From Planctomyces sp. (lineage in GTDB: Bacteria; Planctomycetota; Planctomycetia; Planctomycetales; Planctomycetaceae): DNA of 64,000 nt. Numbering within the stretch: position 1 is the stretch's first letter; the number at the start of each line of letters is the position of its first letter. Location: positions 682,001-746,000 of the forward strand of contig JAHBXW010000001.1 in the NCBI GenBank assembly GCA_019636235.1, given 5' to 3'. The position numbers and the translations under genes were made by a program. Shown piece by piece: positions 36,007 through 45,490 of the stretch. The notes beneath the pieces are model-generated. The model saw nothing but the letters and a program-made list of their open reading frames with translations, was not told where the DNA came from and searched no databases.

Positions 36007-38463
36007 ATGAAGTCTCCAATCGACGCCCCACGGATGACCGTCCGAGTGTTCGCCGCCTGCGCCGCCTTCGCGCTGGCCGCCCCTGCCGCGCTGGCCGATT
36101 CCGCCAGCCCGCTACGGATCTCGGTCATCCCGGAACGCTGCGTTCTGCAGGGTCCGCGCGGCGAACAGCGGATCGTCGTCACCGGACACTACGCCGGCGA
36201 TGAGGTCCGCGACCTGACCCAGGCAGCGACGTTGACGCCGGCTGCGTCCGAGATTGTCCGCAGCGAAGGCCATATTCTGCGTCCTGTTGGCGACGGCGAG
36301 TCGGAGGTGACGGTCTCCGTCGGCGGGCAGACGACCGTGGTCCATGTCGAGGTGCGGGACTTCGGCATGCCCGACCCGGTTTCGTTCAAGACGGAAACGC
36401 TCGCGGCGCTCACCAAGGCCGGCTGCAACATGGGCGCCTGCCATGGGTCCCCCTCCGGCAAAGGGGGGTTCCGGCTGTCCCTGCGGGGCTACGATCCGCC
36501 GCTGGACATCATGACGCTCCGCTCGGAATTCGCCGGGCGCCGGACCAATTCCGCCGAACCGGATGAAAGTCTGATCCTCAAGAAGGGGCTGATGCAGGTC
36601 GCCCACGGCGGCAGCCAGCGGCTGTTCGCCGGCGATCCCAACCACGTCGCCCTTCGAAACTGGATCGCCGAAGGTCAGAAGCTCGACGCGGCCGACGAGC
36701 CGGACCTCGAACGCATTGAAGTCCTGCCCCGCCAACGCATCTTCCGCGACGCCGGAAACCGCCAGCAGCTCATTGTGAATGGCTATTTCAGCGACGGCAG
36801 CGTCCGCGACGTCACGGCGCTGACCGTGTTCAGCTCGTCCGCGGAGTCGGTCGCCAAAGTGGACGAGCGGGGCCTCGTCCGCAAGGCCGGCCGCGGCGAA
36901 GCGGCGATCCTCGCCCGGTACCTCGACAAAATGGACAACGCCGCCGTCACGTTCCTGGAAACCGTGCAGGGCTTCGCCTGGAACGGTTCGCCGGAATTCA
37001 ACTTCATCGACCGCGCGGTCAACGCCAAGCTGCTGCAGTTGCAGATCCTGCCCTCCGACCTGTGCAGCGACGACGAGTTCCTGCGGCGGGCCTACCTCGA
37101 CGCCATCGGCCGGCTGCCGACGATCGAAGAGGCGCAGGTGTTCATGAATGACCTGTCGGACGACAAGCGCGAGCGGCTGGTCGACCGGCTGCTCGAAACG
37201 CCCGACTACGCGGCGTTCTGGACGATGAAGTGGGCGGACGTCCTGCGGGCCAACACAAACCGCATCAATGCCGCGGGCGTCCACAAGTTCAATGGCTGGA
37301 TTTACGAAGGCGTTCTGACCGATGCGCCGATGGATCAGTTCGCCCGCGAACTGCTGACAGCCAGCGGCAGCGTCTACGAGAACCCGGCCGCAAACTACTG
37401 GCGCTCGAGCCGCGACCCGTCGGACGCCGTTGAAACCACAGCCCAGCTCTTCCTGGGCGTGCGGATCCAGTGCGCCAAGTGCCACAACCATCCGTTCGAA
37501 CGCTGGACGCAGGACAACTATTACGGCGTCGGCGCGGCTTTCGCCCGCGTCGGCCGCAAGCCGGGGCCGACCCCCAACGATGAAATCATCTTCCCCGCCG
37601 CCGGTGGCGAGCTGACCCAGCCGCGAACCGGCGCGACGATGAAGGTCCATCTGCTGCTGACGGGCGATGTCGACGACGAGCCGGGGCGCGACCGCCGAGA
37701 GATCTTCGCGGAATGGCTCACGAAGCCCGAGAATCCGTTCTTCGGCCGATCGATCGTCAACCGCGTCTGGGGACATCTGCTGGGTCGCGGCATCGTCGAT
37801 CCGGTCGACGACTTCCGGGATTCGAACCCGGCGTCCAACCCGCAACTGCTGGATGAACTGGCCCGCCAGTTCGCCGAGCGCGGCTTCAGCCGCAAATGGC
37901 TGATCCGGACGATCATGAACAGCCATACCTATCAGCGCAGCGCGCGGACGAACGACTTCAACAAGGACGATGAAATCTACTTCAGCCACGCGACGACGCG
38001 GATGCTGTCCGCGGAGCAGCTGCTGGACTCGATCTGCGCAGTGACGGACGTTCCGGAAACGTTCCCGGGCGTCCCCGCCGGCACCCGCGCGACGCAACTC
38101 CCCGAGCCGCCGGCCGATCACTACTTCCTGAAGATTTTCGGCCAGCCGCAGCGGGAGATGGCCTGCGAGTGCGAACGCTCGTCCGAGTCGAACCTGTCGC
38201 AGGCGCTGCAGATGATCAACGGCCCCACGGTGCACAACAAGCTCCGCGACGACGCGGGCCGCATCAACCGCATGATCGAAGCGGGCGCGTCGGATGACGA
38301 AATCATCACCACCCTGTACCTCGCCGGCGTGTCCCGGACGCCGACCACGCAGGAGCTGGAGACCGCCCGCACGCACGTCGCGGCCTCGGAAAGCCGGCGG
38401 TTCGGCCTCGAAGACGTCGGCTGGGCGCTCCTGAACACGAAGGAATTCCTGTTCCAGCACTGA
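36007..38463 (+). CDS. Exported Ig-like / cytochrome c-like / DUF1549 / DUF1553 protein
   Basis: This 818-residue protein has a signal peptide (ending ALAD, about residue 31) and a bacterial Ig-like (Big2-type) domain (about 37-117). A Cys/His motif follows in GCNMGACHGSPSGKGGF (139-155), then a second Ig-like domain (about 240-320) and DUF1549 with CAKCH (about 484-488). DUF1553 forms the C-terminus (EWLTKPENPFFGRSIVNRVWGHLLGRG to LNTKEFLFQH). It differs from the 23108-26212 protein by having Ig domains and no LamG insert. A GAGGG motif precedes the ATG. No DUF1501 gene follows, unlike the first module. The biochemical role is unknown. Confidence 0.92.
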   Translation: MKSPIDAPRMTVRVFAACAAFALAAPAALADSASPLRISVIPERCVLQGPRGEQRIVVTGHYAGDEVRDLTQAATLTPAASEIVRSEGHILRPVGDGESEVTVSVGGQTTVVHVEVRDFGMPDPVSFKTETLAALTKAGCNMGACHGSPSGKGGFRLSLRGYDPPLDIMTLRSEFAGRRTNSAEPDESLILKKGLMQVAHGGSQRLFAGDPNHVALRNWIAEGQKLDAADEPDLERIEVLPRQRIFRDAGNRQQLIVNGYFSDGSVRDVTALTVFSSSAESVAKVDERGLVRKAGRGEAAILARYLDKMDNAAVTFLETVQGFAWNGSPEFNFIDRAVNAKLLQLQILPSDLCSDDEFLRRAYLDAIGRLPTIEEAQVFMNDLSDDKRERLVDRLLETPDYAAFWTMKWADVLRANTNRINAAGVHKFNGWIYEGVLTDAPMDQFARELLTASGSVYENPAANYWRSSRDPSDAVETTAQLFLGVRIQCAKCHNHPFERWTQDNYYGVGAAFARVGRKPGPTPNDEIIFPAAGGELTQPRTGATMKVHLLLTGDVDDEPGRDRREIFAEWLTKPENPFFGRSIVNRVWGHLLGRGIVDPVDDFRDSNPASNPQLLDELARQFAERGFSRKWLIRTIMNSHTYQRSARTNDFNKDDEIYFSHATTRMLSAEQLLDSICAVTDVPETFPGVPAGTRATQLPEPPADHYFLKIFGQPQREMACECERSSESNLSQALQMINGPTVHNKLRDDAGRINRMIEAGASDDEIITTLYLAGVSRTPTTQELETARTHVAASESRRFGLEDVGWALLNTKEFLFQH

Positions 38464-38616
38464 GTTCGGCCTCTTTCCGGGGAGCGCGGGCCGAGCCCGG
38501 GGAACCCGCCGCGCGGAGCGGATTCGGGGTTGATTTTCGCGTCTCGCGGCCGAAACTTCTGCAATCGTCAGAACCAACCGCAACCTCCCGATTGGCCGAC
38601 CTCCGGCAGCACCACG

Positions 38617-39324
38617 ATGGCCCGCGCCGCGTTCGTTTCGGACCTGCATCTGTTTGCCCGCCGCTCCCACGCTGAACGTCACCTTCCGCAAGTGCGCAAG
38701 GCGGCGACAGAAGTCGACCACTTCATTCTCGGCGGCGACATCTTCGATTTCCGCTGGGCTCAGGGCTGTCCCCGGGCGGCGATCGATTCGGCCGTCAGCT
38801 GGCTGCGGGACATGGCCGTCCAGGCCCCGCAGAGCCGCATCCATTTCCTGCTGGGCAATCACGACGACCACCGCGACCTCGTCGCCCGTTTGCCGGGCCT
38901 CTGCGAGGAACTGCCGAACTTCAACTGGCATCGCTTTTATCTCCGGCTGGGTTCCAGCGTGTTTCTGCATGGGGATGCCGCTGACGGACGGCTGACGGCC
39001 GAACGTCTGCTTCGCCGCCGGGAGACTTTCCGGCATTGCGCCGCAGCGTCCTGGAAGCACGACGCCTACCACTGGGTCCTCAAAACCCGGCTGGACCAGA
39101 TCGTCTGTCGCGCCGTGCATCCGCAGCGGCTCGTCGTCAGGCGCCTGCTGGCCTATCTCCGGGACATTCAGCAAGGCCCCGAACAGGGAGTCGAGTCGGT
39201 CTACTTCGGGCACACCCACCGGCAGATCGACGGCCTGCGGCACGGCGGCGTCGTGTTTCACAACGGCGGAGCGCCGATCGGCGCCGCCCGGTTCCGCATT
39301 CTTCGGGCCGAGGTCGAAGAGTGA
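38617..39324 (+). CDS. UDP-2,3-diacylglucosamine pyrophosphatase-like metallophosphoesterase
   Basis: This 235-residue calcineurin-like phosphoesterase has all five metal motifs: DLH (9-11), GGDIFDF (39-45), GNHD (80-83), HGD (118-120) and GHTH (198-201). Its size and the order of motifs resemble LpxH, which makes lipid X in lipid A synthesis at the inner membrane. The sequence between motifs diverges, so another phosphoester substrate cannot be excluded. Its TGA overlaps the GTG of tsaE (GTGA at 39321-39324). Confidence 0.85.
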   Translation: MARAAFVSDLHLFARRSHAERHLPQVRKAATEVDHFILGGDIFDFRWAQGCPRAAIDSAVSWLRDMAVQAPQSRIHFLLGNHDDHRDLVARLPGLCEELPNFNWHRFYLRLGSSVFLHGDAADGRLTAERLLRRRETFRHCAAASWKHDAYHWVLKTRLDQIVCRAVHPQRLVVRRLLAYLRDIQQGPEQGVESVYFGHTHRQIDGLRHGGVVFHNGGAPIGAARFRILRAEVEE

Positions 39325-39809
39325 GGCCGCTCTCCTCGACCGTCGTCGAGTTTCTCAGCGGCAGCGAAGCAGAGACCGATCGGTTCGCCGCTGCGCTCGC
39401 GCCGCTATTGCGTCCGGGCGACGTCGTCGCGCTCGATGGAGACCTGGGCGCGGGAAAAACCCGCCTCGTCCGGGCGCTGGCCGCCGCCCTGGGCTGCGAT
39501 GCCGCGCAGGTGTCCAGCCCGACGTTCGGCCTCGTTCAGCATTACGCCGGCCCGCTGCCGCTGGTGCACATCGACGCCTACCGGCTGAGGGACTGCGACG
39601 AGTTCGAGGAGCTGGGAGGCCGCGAGCTGTTCGAAGCGGACGCCGTCACGCTGATCGAATGGGCCGACCGAATCGCGCCGTCGCTGCCCACGAAACGCTG
39701 GACCATCGCCGCGGAGCACGTGGGACCGACGTCGCGCCGTTACCGGGTCGCCTGCCCGCCCGATGAACGCGCCGCGCGGCTGTTGGCCGCGGCGGCCGGC
39801 GGGGCATGA
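39321..39809 (+). CDS. tsaE: tRNA threonylcarbamoyladenosine biosynthesis ATPase TsaE
   Basis: This 162-residue P-loop ATPase has Walker A GDLGAGKT (40-47) and the family motifs SSPTFGLVQHYAG, VHIDAYRL and LIEWADRI. TsaE works with TsaD and TsaB to place the t6A modification at position 37 of ANN-decoding tRNAs. The GTG start overlaps the stop of the LpxH-like gene, so the two are translationally coupled. TsaB and TsaD are not in the window. Confidence 0.93.
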   Translation: MRPLSSTVVEFLSGSEAETDRFAAALAPLLRPGDVVALDGDLGAGKTRLVRALAAALGCDAAQVSSPTFGLVQHYAGPLPLVHIDAYRLRDCDEFEELGGRELFEADAVTLIEWADRIAPSLPTKRWTIAAEHVGPTSRRYRVACPPDERAARLLAAAAGGA

Positions 39810-39838
39810 GGCTCGAGCGTGGCGCCGATCGGCCCCGA

Positions 39839-40627
39839 TCAGGCGGAGAGCGGCGCGGCTGGCAGTCGGAACAGTTCCCGGGCGTTGGCCGTCGTCTGCT
39901 CGCCGATCTCCGCGGGAGTCGCGCCGCGCACCTCCGCCAACCGGCGGGCTGTGAACCGCACGTACGCCGGTTCATTGCGCTTGCCGCGATGTTCGGCCGG
40001 CGCCAGGTAGGGCGCGTCGGTCTCGACCAGCAGCCGGTCCGCCGGAACCCAGGCGGCGATCCGCCGCAGCGCCTCGCTGCGCTTGTAGGTCAACATCCCC
40101 GCGAACGACAGCCACAACCCGTGCGCCAGGCACCGCCGCGCCGCGTCCTCGCTGCCGCAGAACGAGTGCATCACCCCCCTCAGCGGCCCCTGCTCCGCGG
40201 CGCGGTCCAGCTCCGCCAGCACGTCCGGTTCGGCCTCCCGGCAGTGCACGATGAACGGCTTGCCCGTCGTCCGTGACAACTCCAGATGCCGGCGAAACCA
40301 GTCGACCTGCACCTCGATCGGCGTGTGATCCCAGTAGCGGTCCAGCCCCGTCTCCCCGATTCCGACGACCTTCGGATGCGCCGCCAGTTCCTCGATCGTC
40401 CGCCAGTCCGCCTCGCTGGCGGAAGCCGCGTAGTTCGGATGCACGCCGACGGCCGCATACACCTCAGGGTACTGTTCGGAAAGCTCGATCGCCGTCCGGC
40501 TGCTGGCGGCGGTGGTGCCGATCGTGACGACGGCGACCAGGCCGGCTTCGCGGGCCCGCAGCAGCGTCGGCACGAGGTCGCCGCGAAAAGCGTCCTCGTC
40601 CAGGTGGGCGTGCGTGTCGATCAGCAT
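39839..40627 (-). CDS. tatD: TatD family metal-dependent hydrolase
   Basis: This 262-residue protein is a full-length TatD family amidohydrolase-fold nuclease. Metal ligands are His6 and His8 (DTHAHLD), the Glu of IGETGLDRYW, the His of PFIVHCRE, the His of GVMHSFCG and the Asp of LLVETDAPYL. Family members act as Mg-dependent 3'-5' exonucleases or D-aminoacyl-tRNA deacylases. It is the last gene of the run that starts at nuoH and begins 3 bp after the preceding stop. Confidence 0.93.
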   Translation of the reverse strand: MLIDTHAHLDEDAFRGDLVPTLLRAREAGLVAVVTIGTTAASSRTAIELSEQYPEVYAAVGVHPNYAASASEADWRTIEELAAHPKVVGIGETGLDRYWDHTPIEVQVDWFRRHLELSRTTGKPFIVHCREAEPDVLAELDRAAEQGPLRGVMHSFCGSEDAARRCLAHGLWLSFAGMLTYKRSEALRRIAAWVPADRLLVETDAPYLAPAEHRGKRNEPAYVRFTARRLAEVRGATPAEIGEQTTANARELFRLPAAPLSA

Positions 40628-40630
40628 GGC

Positions 40631-41452
40631 TCAGTCGCGTTCGTCCACAAAGTCAGCGGACCGGGAATCGTAGGGGACGAACCCCGCCCCGTCATCGCCG
40701 TCAGTCTCCTCGTCCGGCCAGCAGTCTTCCGGCCGTTCCGCCGCGATCCAGCGCCGCACCGTCTCGATCATCGCTGCCAGCGTCAGAACAACCAGCAGGA
40801 TGCCGCCCGCCAGCATCCAGTTGCCCGCCGGCCCTTGCCCATCCGCCGCAACAGCCACCCCCAGCAACCCCACCGCTCCGATCACGAGCGAATTCAGCAA
40901 AACAACACCACCCAGCTGATTCTCTTTCGCGGCCGGACGGGGCGGCCAACCGTGGGCCATCAGCGCCGACAGCACGCCCCCCGACAACCACAACCGCTGG
41001 CGAACGAACAGCGCGCCGGCCCAGGCCGTCAGAGACAACAGCGTCGCCGTCGCCATGGCGATCAGGCCGACGGTCAGCATCGCGTCCGTCGGATCCGCAA
41101 TCGGCCCCCGGGGCCAGAAGTGTGCGATCACGCCGCTGGCGACCAGGCCCAGCAGAACGCCCAGAATCAGCACCTTGAGCGCCCCGAACGACAGGTACTG
41201 CAGCCCGCAGATCAAACCTCGCGTCGTGCTGGGATCGCGGATCGGCAGCCAGATGGCGACGACAAATTCCGGCATCCCGAATTTGACGCAGAACACGACG
41301 GAGGCAACCAGCGGGTCAGCCGACCACTCGAATGCGACCAGCGCGAACAACGGAAAGGCCGTCCAGGCGGCGACCTGCAGACGCGATAGCTGCCCGGGAG
41401 GATCCGTTTCGCCGAACTCCCCGGCGGCGAATCCCTCGTCGTCGGGGCGCAT
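40631..41452 (-). CDS. Membrane protein of unknown function
   Basis: This 273-residue protein has about six hydrophobic segments: around 27-47, 50-70 (VVFCVKFGMPEFVVAIWLPI), 88-110, 127-155, 185-205 and 218-240. N- and C-termini are hydrophilic and acidic. No conserved motif suggests a function. The ATG at 41452 overlaps the stop of the upstream 149-residue gene (TGATG), with a GTG one codon upstream as alternative. Its position behind nuoN and before tatD suggests it is co-transcribed with complex I genes but does not prove a role in that complex. Confidence 0.8.
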   Translation of the reverse strand: MRPDDEGFAAGEFGETDPPGQLSRLQVAAWTAFPLFALVAFEWSADPLVASVVFCVKFGMPEFVVAIWLPIRDPSTTRGLICGLQYLSFGALKVLILGVLLGLVASGVIAHFWPRGPIADPTDAMLTVGLIAMATATLLSLTAWAGALFVRQRLWLSGGVLSALMAHGWPPRPAAKENQLGGVVLLNSLVIGAVGLLGVAVAADGQGPAGNWMLAGGILLVVLTLAAMIETVRRWIAAERPEDCWPDEETDGDDGAGFVPYDSRSADFVDERD

Positions 41453-41901
41453 CACCCGGCCCGCGACGGCGCGGCCGCACGGGACGTCTGCTGCAACGCC
41501 CTCAGCGCGGCCAGCCGCTCCCGTTCGGCGACGGCGACCGTGTTGAGCACCGCGCCGTCCTCCGGATCATCAGCCAGTTCCCGGGCGGCCGCTTCGCAGT
41601 CCGCGACAACCCGCTGCTGATCGGCGATCAGCCGGGTCAGCAGAAAGTCCAGCGACACGTAGTTCAGATGGCTGAAGTCGGGGTACGTGCCGAACTGGAT
41701 GGGGTAGCCGCGATCGCGGAGCAGCGACGCCAGCTGCTCCACGGTGTGATGCTGCAGCACCGACTGGGCAAGGACGGCATCCCGCGTGGCGACGGAGTGC
41801 GCGTCGGCCCAGGGCCAGGCCTCGGCGACATACTGCAGCAGCGAACGGTGCAGCGAAACCAGGACGTCGTTGAGGATCGGGTCGGCAGCGGTGTTCATCA
41901 T
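41452..41901 (-). CDS. Small helical protein of unknown function
   Basis: This 149-residue protein is almost entirely predicted helical, with four or so amphipathic helices. Conserved-looking features include LLQYVAEAWPWAD, an HHTVEQLASLLRDRG turn and FSHLNYVSLDFLLTRLIADQQ. The pattern is compatible with a four-helix bundle, but no metal-binding set was recognised. The start is one of two adjacent ATG codons (41901 or 41898) after GGAA. It lies 93 bp downstream of nuoN and overlaps the next membrane-protein gene by TGATG. Confidence 0.72.
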   Translation of the reverse strand: MMNTAADPILNDVLVSLHRSLLQYVAEAWPWADAHSVATRDAVLAQSVLQHHTVEQLASLLRDRGYPIQFGTYPDFSHLNYVSLDFLLTRLIADQQRVVADCEAAARELADDPEDGAVLNTVAVAERERLAALRALQQTSRAAAPSRAG

Positions 41902-41994
41902 TTCCGAACCGTTCGGCTGGGGAATCGGAGTCGTATCGACTGGGGCGCCGCCAAGTCCCGCCCGCGGGCGCGGCCGGACGCCGCCGCGGGAACG

Positions 41995-43716
41995 TCAGTA
42001 AAACAGGCTGGCCGAAATCGCCCGGGCCGTCTCGCTGAGCCGCGCCTGCAGCGGCGAGGCGCCCAGCAAAAAGATGGGCAGCGCGATGATCACCGAATAG
42101 GCCGCCACGACGCCCGGCATCTCCAGCGGACGCTGGTTCTCCGCCCGCGGCAGAATGAACACCGCCCGCATCACCCGGAAGTAGTAGAACAGGCTGATGA
42201 CGGTGTTCAGGCCGGCGATCGCCAGCACGCCCCACAGCACCGGATGCAGGTAACCCGCGACGAAAATCGACCGGAAGATCAGGAACTTCGCGAAGAAGCC
42301 CCCCAGCGGCGGAATGCCGATCAGACTGGCGAACGACAGCAGCAGCGCCACGCAGACAAGCTGAGTCCAGAAGTTCCCGGTGATCAGTCCCCGGCAGGCG
42401 TCGATGTCTTCACGGTAAGTCTCGTTGCGGATGAACGCCACCGCCGCAAACGCCATCAGATTCATGAACAGGTAGACCGCCAGATAGTAAATCAGTCCCT
42501 CGACCGCCAGCACCGATTCCTGCAGCGGATCTCGGGAACCCAGCAGTCCGCCCGGAGCGGCGCTGCGGAACACCATCATCGCGGCGACAGCCAGCACCAT
42601 GTATCCCGCGTGGGCGATCGTCGAATAGGCCAGCATCCGCTTGAGGTTCGATTGCGTGTAGGCCGCCAGGTTGCCCAGCGTCATGCTGGCCGCGCCGACC
42701 ACCGCCAGTCCCACTCCCAGGTAGGACGTCAACTGCCGGATCGATTCGCCGTCTCCTGTGAAGGCCGTCGCGAACCGGAGCAGCGCCCCGAACACCGCCG
42801 CCTTGGAGGCGATCGACAGGAAGCCGGCGACCTCCGCCGAGGCGCCCTCGAACGCGTCCGGGCACCAGAAGTGAAACGGAACCAGCGACAGCTTGAAGGC
42901 GATGCCCACAAACAGCATCGCGACCCCCAGCAGCGTCAGAATCACCACCCCGCTCGTCAGGCTGAACGGTTCCCCGGCCATGGCCACCGTGAACCGTGCC
43001 GCGAACTCATGGAAATTGGCCGTGCCGAACAGTCCCGCCAGCAGGCTCAGCCCGTACAGCATCACCCCTGCCGAACCGGCCCCGTAAACCACGAACTTCA
43101 GCGCCGCCTCGCTGGACTGCCGGCGGCCCTTCAAATAGCCCACCATCGCGTAGCTCGGCACGCTCATCATTTCGATGCTCAGGAACAGCATCAGCAGATG
43201 ATTCACGCCGGTCGCCATCAGCATGCCCACCACGGCGCCCAGCAGCAGCGTGTAAAAGTCCGCTCCGTCTTCCTGATCCGGCAGCCCGGTCAGCACAGTC
43301 AGCGACAGCGTGAGCACCAGCAGCAGCAGCAGGCCCAGGCGGAACATCACCGCCAGGGCGTCATGCATCATCAGCCCGGTGAAGTATGGACCGGGCGTTC
43401 CGACCCCCTCCTCCGTCAGGTGAAACAACGCGGCCAGGCCCCGCACCGCTCCGCCGATCGCCCAGCCGAAGAAATCCGACGGCAGTTCCAGACCTGGAGA
43501 CTGCATGAACCGCAACTGAACCACCACCCCCAGAAACGCCGCCAGAGACCCCGCCAACGCGATCCAGCAGGCCGGGATCCGGCGGTCCACGCCAATCATG
43601 CGGCACAGCAGCAGCAGCACGACCGTCGCCGACAGGATCAGTTCGGGGCAGAAGATCTCCAGCGACCGGAGCAGGTCGACGCTGATGAATCGATCGAGGA
43701 GTTGCGTGACTGTCAT
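41995..43716 (-). CDS. nuoN: NADH-quinone oxidoreductase subunit N
   Basis: This 573-residue antiporter-like membrane subunit of complex I has about 14-16 transmembrane helices. Diagnostic segments are FFLSIEMMSVPSYAMVGYLKG-like (LLMLFLSIEMMSVPSYAMVG), SEAALKFVVYGAGSAGVMLYG and FKLSLVPFHFWCPDAFEGAS. The Lys of GIAFKLS and the Glu of SIEMM are the conserved channel residues. It is longer than typical NuoN (about 485 residues), owing to an N-terminal insert after the first two helices. It is the last core gene of the nuo run, 73 bp after nuoM. Confidence 0.95.
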   Translation of the reverse strand: MTVTQLLDRFISVDLLRSLEIFCPELILSATVVLLLLCRMIGVDRRIPACWIALAGSLAAFLGVVVQLRFMQSPGLELPSDFFGWAIGGAVRGLAALFHLTEEGVGTPGPYFTGLMMHDALAVMFRLGLLLLLVLTLSLTVLTGLPDQEDGADFYTLLLGAVVGMLMATGVNHLLMLFLSIEMMSVPSYAMVGYLKGRRQSSEAALKFVVYGAGSAGVMLYGLSLLAGLFGTANFHEFAARFTVAMAGEPFSLTSGVVILTLLGVAMLFVGIAFKLSLVPFHFWCPDAFEGASAEVAGFLSIASKAAVFGALLRFATAFTGDGESIRQLTSYLGVGLAVVGAASMTLGNLAAYTQSNLKRMLAYSTIAHAGYMVLAVAAMMVFRSAAPGGLLGSRDPLQESVLAVEGLIYYLAVYLFMNLMAFAAVAFIRNETYREDIDACRGLITGNFWTQLVCVALLLSFASLIGIPPLGGFFAKFLIFRSIFVAGYLHPVLWGVLAIAGLNTVISLFYYFRVMRAVFILPRAENQRPLEMPGVVAAYSVIIALPIFLLGASPLQARLSETARAISASLFY

Positions 43717-43789
43717 GAGTGGCTGGTGACCCGCGGACTTTGAAGACGGCCGTTCCGCCGGGGATGTCGCTGCGTGGGTGGAAAATCGC

Positions 43790-45409
43790 TCAACGGTTCG
43801 GGAGCGCCGGGAAGGGCGATTCTTGGGTCAACGACAGTTCGACCGCCGGTTCTTCGCGCGTCGCCTCGTATCCCTGCTGCATCGTCCGCGTCAGTTGATC
43901 CGTCGTGTTCTCCATCAAGCGGAACATGGTATTCGGCACGATGCCCAGCACGACGGCCAGGGCCGACAGCGTGAAGGCGACTGAGAACTCGCGCTCGTTC
44001 ATCTCGCTGAGGGCTTCCGGATGCGGGCCCCGGTATTCCGGCCCCAGGTACACCCGCTGGATCGTCCACAGGATATAGGCCGCGGTCAGGATCACGCCGC
44101 TGGCCGCGATGATCGCCAGCAGCGGACTGTAGTTCCAACTGCTGAGCACCACGAACACTTCGCCGATGAAGCCGCACAGGCCGGGCAGCCCCAGGCCGGC
44201 GAAGAACAGGACGATCGCGAAGCCGCTGTACAGCGGCATCTTCTGCATCAGGCCGCCGAACTGGTTCAGGTCGCGGTGGTGAACCCGGTCGTACACGACG
44301 CCCACCATGAAGAACATGCCGGCCGACGACACGCCGTGAGCCAGCATCTGGAACATCGCGCCGTTGATGCCCATGTTCCAGTAGTCCCGGCCGATCAGCT
44401 CCCCCCCTTCGCCGATCTTCCACACGGCCATGCCGATCAGCACGTAACCCATGTGGCTGACCGAGCTGTAGGCGACCAGCCGCTTGAAGTCCGTCTGCGC
44501 CAGCGCGGCGAACGCGCCATAAATGATGCTGAACGCGCCGATGGCGACCAGCGCGTACGCGGCCACCTGCGTGCCGTAGGGGCACAGCGGCATGGCGATC
44601 CGCAGGATGCCGTAGCCGCCCATCTTCAGCAGCACGCCCGCCAGGATCATCGAAATCGGCGTCGGGGCCTCGACGTGCGCGTCCGGCAACCAGGTATGGA
44701 ACGGGAACGACGGCAGCTTGATCGCGAAGCCGATGAACAGCAGCACGAACGCGATGATCTGCATCTCGCGGCTGAACACCGTCCCCGCCCGGGCCATCTC
44801 CGCCAGCTCGACGAGGTTAAAGTTGTTCCCGCTGTTGAAGTAGAACATCAGCATGGCGATCAGCATCAGCACGCCGCCCGCCAGCGTGTACAGGAAGAAC
44901 TTGATCGCCGCGTATTCCCGACGCGGACCGCCCCAGATGCCGATCAGGAAGTACATCGGCAGCAGCATGACTTCCCAGAACACGTAGAACAGGAAGAAGT
45001 CCAGCGCCATGAACACGCCCAGCATGCCCGTTTCCAGCAGCAGAAACAGGATCATGTAGCCGCGGACCTGCCGGGTGATGCTCCACGACGCGAGCGCCGA
45101 CAGAAACGTGATCACCGTCGTCAGCAGGATCAGCGGCATGCTGATGCCGTCCACGCCCAGCCGGTATTCGACGTTCCAGCTCGGAATCCAGCTCTTGACG
45201 GAAACGAGCTGCATCCCCGCCTGGGCCGGGTCGAAGCGCTGATAAATCAGGAACGACAGGATCATCGTCACGAACGTGACGCCGGCCGTGAACCAGCGCA
45301 TCGCGCGGATGGAGTTCGGGTTCTCGTCCCGGAATCCGACGCCCAGAACGGCCGCGGCGGCCGTGGGCAGGAAGATCGTCCAGGACAGCAATGCAAGGTC
45401 GTTATTCAT
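43790..45409 (-). CDS. nuoM: NADH-quinone oxidoreductase subunit M
   Basis: This 539-residue proton-pumping antiporter-like subunit has the conserved VFWEVMLLPMYFLIGIWGG and AIKFFLYTLAGGVLMLIAM blocks. It also has FAIKLPSFPFHTWLPDAHVE with APTPISMILAGVLLKMGGYGILR, and FKRLVAYSSVSHMGYVLIG, which carries the channel Lys. The C-terminal tail is acidic/Glu-rich. The start at MNNDLALL was preferred over an upstream in-frame ATG because it opens at the first transmembrane helix. It follows nuoL after 81 bp. Confidence 0.96.
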   Translation of the reverse strand: MNNDLALLSWTIFLPTAAAAVLGVGFRDENPNSIRAMRWFTAGVTFVTMILSFLIYQRFDPAQAGMQLVSVKSWIPSWNVEYRLGVDGISMPLILLTTVITFLSALASWSITRQVRGYMILFLLLETGMLGVFMALDFFLFYVFWEVMLLPMYFLIGIWGGPRREYAAIKFFLYTLAGGVLMLIAMLMFYFNSGNNFNLVELAEMARAGTVFSREMQIIAFVLLFIGFAIKLPSFPFHTWLPDAHVEAPTPISMILAGVLLKMGGYGILRIAMPLCPYGTQVAAYALVAIGAFSIIYGAFAALAQTDFKRLVAYSSVSHMGYVLIGMAVWKIGEGGELIGRDYWNMGINGAMFQMLAHGVSSAGMFFMVGVVYDRVHHRDLNQFGGLMQKMPLYSGFAIVLFFAGLGLPGLCGFIGEVFVVLSSWNYSPLLAIIAASGVILTAAYILWTIQRVYLGPEYRGPHPEALSEMNEREFSVAFTLSALAVVLGIVPNTMFRLMENTTDQLTRTMQQGYEATREEPAVELSLTQESPFPALPNR

Positions 45410-45490
45410 GTCGAGCCGGCCTGTGCGACCGAAATCCGGAATCCAACGCTCTGACCATTTCCTGCCGGACAACGCGCCGGCCGGAAACGC

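Noticed and set aside
36112-39261. A 1049-codon open frame on the minus strand
   Set aside because: Antisense to the Ig/DUF1549/DUF1553 gene and the phosphoesterase; no motif, biased Arg/Val/Gly composition.
41332-43743. An 803-codon open frame on the plus strand opposite nuoN
   Set aside because: Shadow frame dominated by Gln/Arg/His with no homology pattern.
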